Source: a candidate division SR1 bacterium (GTDB lineage: Bacteria; Patescibacteriota; Gracilibacteria; Absconditabacterales; Absconditicoccaceae). Taken from it: a stretch of DNA of 8,969 nucleotides. Below the pieces are notes generated by a model that had not been told where the DNA came from, ran no database searches, and saw nothing but the letters and a program-made list of their open reading frames with translations. The DNA lies in the NCBI GenBank assembly GCA_002746475.1, contig PDOX01000006.1, positions 1 to 8,969 on the forward strand, read 5' to 3'. Shown in pieces: positions 8,400 to 8,969 of this stretch (the stretch's first letter is position 1; each line of letters begins with the position of its first letter). A program made the position numbers and the translations under genes.

Positions 8400-8969
8400 A
8401 TGCAATCAGAAACAATAAAAATAATCAATACGTATTGGAAAAAATTTCCTGAAGATAGGGATAATCTTAAATTATTAGAACAACAAATAGAACAAAAAAA
8501 GAATATATTTGATCGTAAAAATTTTACAGGGCATATTGTTGCTAATGCTCTTATTTTAAATAAAGATAAAGTATTAACAGTCTTTCATAATTTTTTGAAT
8601 ATGTACTTGCAACCAGGTGGACATGTAGAAGAGTCAGATCATTCAATTGTACAAGCTGCACGTAGAGAAGCAGAAGAAGAAACATGATTAAATACCTTAA
8701 AATTTCATCATCGACATGAGGAAAATTGAATTCCTCTATTCATAGAATCTCATCTTATTCCAGAAAATACTAAAAAAAATGAACAACAACACTATCATCA
8801 TGATTTTATGTATATTTTTCAGACAGAAGAAACTAATATTGATCTCCAAACAGAAGAAGTTTCAGATTTTTCACGAGTAAGCATAGAAACAATAGTAAAA
8901 CAAAATCCTGATAGTTATATAGCAAAATCTCTCAAAAAAATGATAACATTAAATATATTACCTAATTAT
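8400..8969 (+). CDS. Nudix hydrolase, 3' end beyond window
   Basis: Nudix enzymes cleave nucleoside diphosphates linked to another moiety, using Mg ions held by the Nudix box. The frame runs from ATG 8400 for 190 codons to the window edge without TAA or TAG. The N-terminal helices (about 1-45) precede the β-strand FTGHIVANALILN. The Nudix box starts at LQPGGHVEE and ends in REAEEETGL. The Glu at the seventh position of the box is Asp, a known variant. TGA at 8685 supplies the invariant Gly of EExG; a second TGA is at 8727. The HYHHDFMYIF stretch in the C-terminal half recalls a Nudix group with an HYD(L/F)RY-like motif. A TTG at 8382 would add six residues; ATG 8400 is preferred. The substrate cannot be told from sequence. 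It may be co-transcribed with the pilin gene (47-bp gap). Confidence 0.9.

Noticed and set aside
1..8969. TGA as tryptophan (Mycoplasma-type code 4)
   Set aside because: TGA codons fall on family glycines such as the Nudix EExG and FtsK LGKxIxG, and TGG is used at expected Trp positions.
1..8969. CRISPR array, insertion sequence, tRNA or rRNA
   Set aside because: No spaced direct repeats, transposase motifs, terminal inverted repeats around a gene, or tRNA cloverleaf were seen.

Overview
The window comes from an AT-rich bacterium in which UGA is read as glycine (translation table 25). Table 25 is known from Gracilibacteria (BD1-5) and Absconditabacteria (SR1), lineages within the Candidate Phyla Radiation; the window does not say which. 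The evidence is direct. All seven genes are broken by in-frame TGA under the standard code, but each becomes one full-length protein when TGA is sense. I count 36 in-frame TGA codons by hand. Several fall where the family has a conserved glycine: the Nudix box REx(x)EExG, FtsK LGKxIxG and RGVIGPxxGxKPRE, the Gly before SEH in the VanY-type peptidase, and MTxG in TypA. TGG is still used for tryptophan, for example in TypA ARPEW, and the six gene ends inside the window are all TAA or TAG.

Layout: 1-1527 (+) is the 3' part of typA/bipA, a ribosome-associated GTPase. It converges on a minus-strand pair: ftsK (4587-2377), then a membrane-anchored VanY/M15-type DD-carboxypeptidase (2366-1608), 10 bp apart and probably one operon. 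A good minus-strand promoter lies at 4752-4724. The 326 bp between ftsK and the next plus-strand gene also hold a plus-strand terminator-like hairpin and several small stems, a candidate structured RNA. At 4914-6218 (+) is an unrecognised N-terminally anchored, cysteine-rich surface protein with a roughly 50-residue charged helix; it ends at a clear terminator. dnaN, the sliding clamp, follows alone at 6424-7557 with its own promoter region. Then come a type IV pilin-like protein (7660-8352) and a Nudix hydrolase (from 8400, running off the window).

The genes are mostly core functions: translation (typA), chromosome translocation at division (ftsK), wall remodelling (VanY-type) and replication (dnaN). 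The accessory interest lies in cell-surface genes: the cysteine-rich stalk-like protein and the prepilin, which fit a lineage thought to live attached to other cells. No CRISPR array, insertion sequence, tRNA or rRNA was seen. No clear Shine-Dalgarno motif precedes the ATG starts. The most notable signal is the recoding itself and how unevenly TGA is used between genes.
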